Shown here in pieces: positions 60,437 to 64,000 of a stretch of 64,000 nucleotides of DNA. This DNA is from Smittia aterrima (lineage: Eukaryota; Arthropoda; Insecta; Diptera; Chironomidae), in contig CP093829.1 of NCBI GenBank assembly GCA_033063855.1, forward strand, positions 6,706,243 through 6,770,242, in the 5' to 3' direction. The notes under the pieces were generated by a model, which saw nothing but the letters and a program-made list of their open reading frames with translations, did not search any database and was not told the DNA's origin. The stretch's first letter is position 1; each line of letters opens with the position of its first letter. The position numbers and the translations under genes are program-made.

Positions 60437-61080
60437 GCACGAAATCTATCGCCAGCACGAAAGTTATCGCCAAGTAATCGCTTTGACGATAGATTCTAAC
60501 GTTAACTTTTGTGCTGGCGATGAAAAGTTTTGTAACGGCCAGAATTTATTTGAAAGTTATCGCTGGATCAACGTTAACTTTTTGAACCAACGTTAGATTT
60601 AATTTTGAACCGGCGATAGATTTTTGCGATAACTTTACGAGCGATAACTACTCGAGCGATAGATTTACCGAGCGATATCTTAACATTTTCCCTTTACCGA
60701 AATAATCCGATCTCCACGAATCCTTCAATACCCAAACATTTTCCCTTTACCGATATAATCCGATTCCCACGAATCCTTTTATCGCTCGTAAATCTATCGT
60801 TCGTTAAGCTATCGCTCGGTAAAACTATCGCTCGAGTAGTTATCGCTCGTAAAGTTATCGCTCATGTAGTTATTGCTCATAAAGTTATCGCAAAAATCTA
60901 TCGCCGGTTCAAAATTAAATCTAACGTTGGTTCAAAAAGTTATCGTTGATCCAGCGATAACTTTCAAATAAATTCTGGCCGTTACAAAACTTTTTATCGC
61001 CAGCACAAAAGTTAACGTTAGAATCTATCGTCAAAGCGATTACTTGGCGATAACTTTCGTGCTGGCGATAGATTTCGTGC
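60437..61080. mobile_element. Foldback/MITE-like element with long inverted arms
   Basis: The left arm (60437 to about 60682) and right arm (about 60779-61080) are reverse complements, nearly identical over more than 200 bp and both starting GCACGAAATCTATCGCC. The right arm has roughly 40 bp of extra repeat units. The inner part of each arm is a ladder of TATCGCTCG/GTTATCGC units 12-22 bp apart. The loop holds two tandem copies of a 53-bp unit starting at 60684 and 60737 (CATTTTCCCTTTACCG). No coding frame is present, so it would need a transposase from elsewhere. A target-site duplication is not clear. The high arm identity argues for recent origin or ongoing gene conversion. Confidence 0.8.
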
Positions 61081-61127
61081 TAAATTCCTGGGAGTTATAA
61101 AGCGACAGGTGCTTGTGTAATCTCCTT

Positions 61128-62801
61128 TCAAACAGGTTTAATTAGATTTGCCACATTTTTCATCAAATCCTCGTAGTTTGATTTTAATCTTTTGTTTTCA
61201 GAAACAAGACTCAACCATTCTGCACTTTTTTCCATTCCATTGGCGCTGATGTCAGTCTGCAGCTCTTCAATTTCATTTTTCAAGTTTTGTATCGTCGTCA
61301 TTAGTTGAGTTATATTTGTTGACAAAACGAGATTCTCTCTTTCAAAAATTTTCTTTTTCTTCTTCAATATTCCAGTTTCTTCATTGCGTTCATTAAACGT
61401 TGAAAGATCCTTTAAACATTTTTCAAGTGATGCATTTGTTTCGCAGGTTTTAAAATTGTCGTTTTGCGTGAGATTTGCATGTAAAAGTTTGTTATTTTGA
61501 TTGCAACTAAAAAGTTCCTTTTCAAGTTTGCTGGCGCTTGTCTCTTTCTCTGTTAATGTGTTTACCAAGTTTGTGATATTTGATTTTAGGCTTTCGAAGG
61601 TGGACATCAGATGCGATATGTTTCTGCCTAAAGCAACTTTTTCGTTTTCAAACATTTTCTTATTTTGTTTTAATTTCCCAATTTCCTCTTTTTTCTCTGC
61701 TAAAGTTTTGTTAAACGCAATAGACTTTGATCGAAGCGATGATTCCATTTTCTCAAGATTTCCCTTTAAAAATTTGTTACTCTTACTAGAAACAACAAGT
61801 TGCTCTTCAAGTTTGCTGACGTTTGTCAATTTCTCTGTCAATGCGATAGTCAAGTTTGAGTTGTTTGATTTTAAAATATTATTTTCTTCTAGAATTTTTG
61901 TTAATTTTTGACTATGGTTTTTCTTAGAAGCTTGTATCTCAGCTTTAAAGTTTTCTATAGTGGACTTCAGGTGCTTTATGTCTGTTGTTAAAGCAACCTT
62001 TTCACTCTCAATTGTTTTCATATTTTGTTTAAATTTTTCAATTTCCTCTTCTTTTCTTGATATAGTCTCGTTTAACTCGATCAACTTCGAGCAATGTGAG
62101 GATTCCATTAAAATTTTACCAAGCGATTTGTCCATTGAACTGGCGCATTTGGTCGCAACTTCGATTTGGAACAATATAGAATCTGCGATGTCTCCAGAGA
62201 CTTTCTTGAATTTCTTGTCGATACAAGTGTTATGATCAAAGTTAACAAATTCCATTGTTGAGGGCAGAACACTGTCGATTGTTTGTAATTCATTGTTGTG
62301 AGCTCCCAACTTATTCAATTTTCTATTTTTCAAGAACAAATCAGCTGGTAATGAAACTAATTTGTTATGTTGCAACCAAACTTCCTTTAATTCGATCAAA
62401 TCCATGAACAAATCTTCAGGTAATGTTGTCAGAGATGTGTAGCCGATATCAACAACGATCACTTTCTTGCAATTTGTGAATACTTCTCGGTTAATTCGTT
62501 TGATTCCGTAGCCATGAATCCAGATATGTCTCAAGTTTTTAAAGAAATCACAAACTTTAGTGGGAACATTTTCAGTTTCAACATTTTTTTCTATCGAGAA
62601 CCAAACGATCTTGTCGTTTGCTACCCGAGCTGTGTAATTTCCCCTAACTGAGGTGACGACAACGTCGGTTTCGAGAACTTTCAGGTTTTCCACTTTACAC
62701 ATATCCCGTCCTTTCTCCAATATAAACACACAATTTAGTTGAAAGGTCTCGGCGAATCCACTGAGAATAAAAGAGATCAGCAAATATTTAAAGAGATTCA
62801 T
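61128..62801 (-). CDS. Secreted LRR plus coiled-coil protein, copy 2
   Basis: An uninterrupted 557-codon paralogue of the gene at 57798. It has the same signal peptide type (FKYLLISFILSGFAET), Cys-bearing cap, LRRs (LTTLPEDLFMDLIELKEVWL, HNKLVSLPADLFLKNRKL) and closing Cys segment. The coiled coil from about 235 to 555 is longer by one block. The unit EEEIEKFKQN...SEKVAL...LTEK occurs near its start, at a place where copy 1 has none, while the second occurrence is shortened. The C-terminus KSNYEDLMKNVANLIKPV matches copy 1. It is likely secreted and multimeric through the coil; an immune role is only suggested by resemblance to LRIM/APL1 architecture. Confidence 0.85.
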   Translation of the reverse strand: MNLFKYLLISFILSGFAETFQLNCVFILEKGRDMCKVENLKVLETDVVVTSVRGNYTARVANDKIVWFSIEKNVETENVPTKVCDFFKNLRHIWIHGYGIKRINREVFTNCKKVIVVDIGYTSLTTLPEDLFMDLIELKEVWLQHNKLVSLPADLFLKNRKLNKLGAHNNELQTIDSVLPSTMEFVNFDHNTCIDKKFKKVSGDIADSILFQIEVATKCASSMDKSLGKILMESSHCSKLIELNETISRKEEEIEKFKQNMKTIESEKVALTTDIKHLKSTIENFKAEIQASKKNHSQKLTKILEENNILKSNNSNLTIALTEKLTNVSKLEEQLVVSSKSNKFLKGNLEKMESSLRSKSIAFNKTLAEKKEEIGKLKQNKKMFENEKVALGRNISHLMSTFESLKSNITNLVNTLTEKETSASKLEKELFSCNQNNKLLHANLTQNDNFKTCETNASLEKCLKDLSTFNERNEETGILKKKKKIFERENLVLSTNITQLMTTIQNLKNEIEELQTDISANGMEKSAEWLSLVSENKRLKSNYEDLMKNVANLIKPV

Positions 62802-62982
62802 GTTCTCTAATTAAAGGTTCAGACCAAACTGATGCAGCGAATGCGAATCTCGTGAATTTAAATCTTTAAATTCTTATCACAAACTTTCGGCTTTTGTCGT
62901 CGGGTGATGAGACAATCCAATGAAGAAATTCTATTTTTATTTGTTTTGGTAAAACCCATTTTGTGATTACTCTGTGAACGTA

Positions 62983-63046
62983 AGGACTGCTATCAAATTG
63001 CCTGAGACACGAGTCGACCTCTGGAAATTCCATGAAAGATTATTCA
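62983..63046. repeat. Recurring short repeat, diverged copy upstream of LRR gene 2
   Basis: Nearly identical to 59521-59585 and at the same distance from its LRR gene. Confidence 0.7.
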
Positions 63047-63412
63047 ATTTTTTATGTATGGTCAAAATCCGAAAGCTTTAAAAGAAATCATTATTGGTGT
63101 GCAACGAGCCGAGAACTCCAACAATCTTAAAATTCGCTTACTTCGGGGCTTGTTATCAAAATTTAAAAACATTTGAATTGAACACGTGGATAAAATTTAT
63201 CCATTTTGTTTATCTTTTTTAAGTTTAATTGCAGTTCAGTGTTTCACTCCTAAAATTTTCTAGAACAAAAAGTTTCTAGTTGAAATGATTATTTCTAATT
63301 ATTTATTGTCTCATGAAAACAGTTGACCTTCGTACTCTGGGTGAATCAAACTGATTATTTTTTTATTTTTTTGAGCAAAGCGCACGAAAAATAAAATTCG
63401 AAAGATAGTTCG

Positions 63413-63548
63413 CGCGGCTGATCGGTAAAAAAAATTCATTCGCAGGATGCGATGTGATTGTGCAATGCACAACGTGCATATTGTGACAGACTGGGAGTTG
63501 TTCAATCAAAGAAATTTTAATCCTTTCCAAGTCTTCTTTCATGCCAAT
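63413..63548 (-). pseudogene. GMC oxidoreductase fragment 2 (broken)
   Basis: Matches GMC gene positions 47232-47352 more closely than fragment 1 and in the same orientation (GMKEDLERIKI, LIEQLPVCHNMH can be read). A 14-bp insertion near 63462-63475 shifts the frame. It ends at the same point as fragment 1, showing that both derive from one captured piece. Confidence 0.78.
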
Positions 63549-63576
63549 TTTATTTGCCTTTAACAAAGTAATTGAG

Positions 63577-63661
63577 AAATTCCTTCAAACATTAAGACTT
63601 TTGTCAAAGCTTGCACGAGTCGTACTCTGGAATTTCCAAGAAAGATAATTCATTTTTCGAA
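63577..63661. repeat. Recurring short repeat, copy 3
   Basis: Contains ATTAAGACTT, TCAAAGCTTGCACGAGTCG and CTCTGGAATTTCCAAGAAAG, as in copies 1 and 2. Confidence 0.75.
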
Positions 63662-63908
63662 TAAATTTTGAAACAAACATGTTTATTTACTTTTTGTAAC
63701 GAACCTGAAAGCTATCTCAGAAATATCTATTAAGAATTTTAATTTCTATTATAAAATGACAGGTGCTTGTGTAATTTTCTAGTAATTTTGAAGTGTTTGG
63801 TGACAACAACGAGGTTGTCGAGGTGAAGTTATCATCTAGTAATTTGGAAACCATTTTTTTTGTCAACCAAAACAGTTGTCATGTTACGATTCAAGATTTT
63901 TTGAGGTT

Positions 63909-63975
63909 TCAAACGGGCTTCATTAGATTTGCCACAGTTTTCATCAAATCCTCGGAATTTGATTTTAATCTTTTA
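63909..63975 (-). pseudogene. Truncated third LRR/coiled-coil copy (C-terminal end only)
   Basis: The last 21 codons (KRLKSNSEDLMKTVANLMKPV) and stop match the ends of LRR genes 1 and 2. Upstream of the Lys-Arg the homology stops abruptly and the frame hits a TAA within a few codons. It is either a truncated duplicate or an exon whose 5' part lies past an unrecognised splice site near the window edge. Confidence 0.6.
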
Positions 63976-64000
63976 TTTTATTTATAGCGTCTACATACAT

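Larger units (their letters stand above)
62802..63908. other. LRR gene 2 5' flank: shared promoter block, GMC fragment and repeats
   Basis: Repeats the order seen 5' of gene 1: promoter block, diverged repeat (62983-63046), GMC fragment (63413-63548), repeat copy 3 (63577-63661). At about 63782-63907 there is about 125 bp of extra DNA, absent from the matching place 3' of the other two LRR genes; it includes a small hairpin (GACAAC...GTTGTC). Confidence 0.55.

Noticed and set aside
1..64000. CRISPR array, bacterial operon, or integrated virus
   Set aside because: No regularly spaced direct repeats with unique spacers, no operon-like gene packing with ribosome binding sites, and no viral polymerase, capsid or integrase fragments were seen.

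Overview
The window looks like nuclear DNA of an insect. It has spliced genes with short GT-AG introns (mostly 50-70 bp), AT-rich intergenic DNA, and ancient animal genes (eIF2-alpha, BCOR, angiomotin) next to arthropod-type families (GMC oxidoreductase, chymotrypsin-like protease, secreted LRR/coiled-coil proteins) and a mariner element. A nematoceran dipteran such as a midge or mosquito relative is my best inference; species cannot be decided from sequence alone. All gene models below were assembled by eye from splice consensus, reading phase and family similarity.

Left part (1-16 kb): a HAD phosphatase of the PUDP/HDHD1 (Gs1l) type on +; a first coding exon resembling AMFR/gp78 on -, whose later exons must lie beyond the left edge; eIF2-alpha on + (5 coding exons); and a seven-exon BCOR-like gene on - (about 2794 aa, first coding exon 5.9 kb) ending in ankyrin repeats and a PUFD-type C-terminus. 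eIF2-alpha and BCOR are convergent.

Middle (16-40.7 kb): about 24.6 kb with no convincing gene, lying 5' of BCOR. It may hold its 5' UTR intron and regulatory DNA. One weak ORF and one weak promoter-like site are noted.

Right part (40.7-64 kb), almost all on -: an angiomotin (AMOT) orthologue with a probable alternative 3' end; a GMC oxidoreductase; a tandem array of four MATH-BTB genes, one carrying a 1286-bp mariner-like element inserted precisely at the TA of its TATA region; a chymotrypsin-like protease whose catalytic serine lies on a 14-nt micro-exon; then a tandem-duplicated module containing a secreted LRR/coiled-coil gene, a broken fragment of the GMC gene and a short recurring repeat. 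A 644-bp foldback element with near-identical arms separates the two LRR genes. A truncated third LRR copy sits at the right edge.

Functionally the left part is housekeeping and chromatin control (translation initiation, PRC1.1-type repression) and AMOT belongs to Hippo/cell-junction biology. The right-hand clusters (MATH-BTB, protease, LRR/coiled-coil) have the look of fast-evolving, lineage-expanded families, possibly immune or secretory; that last point is inference.
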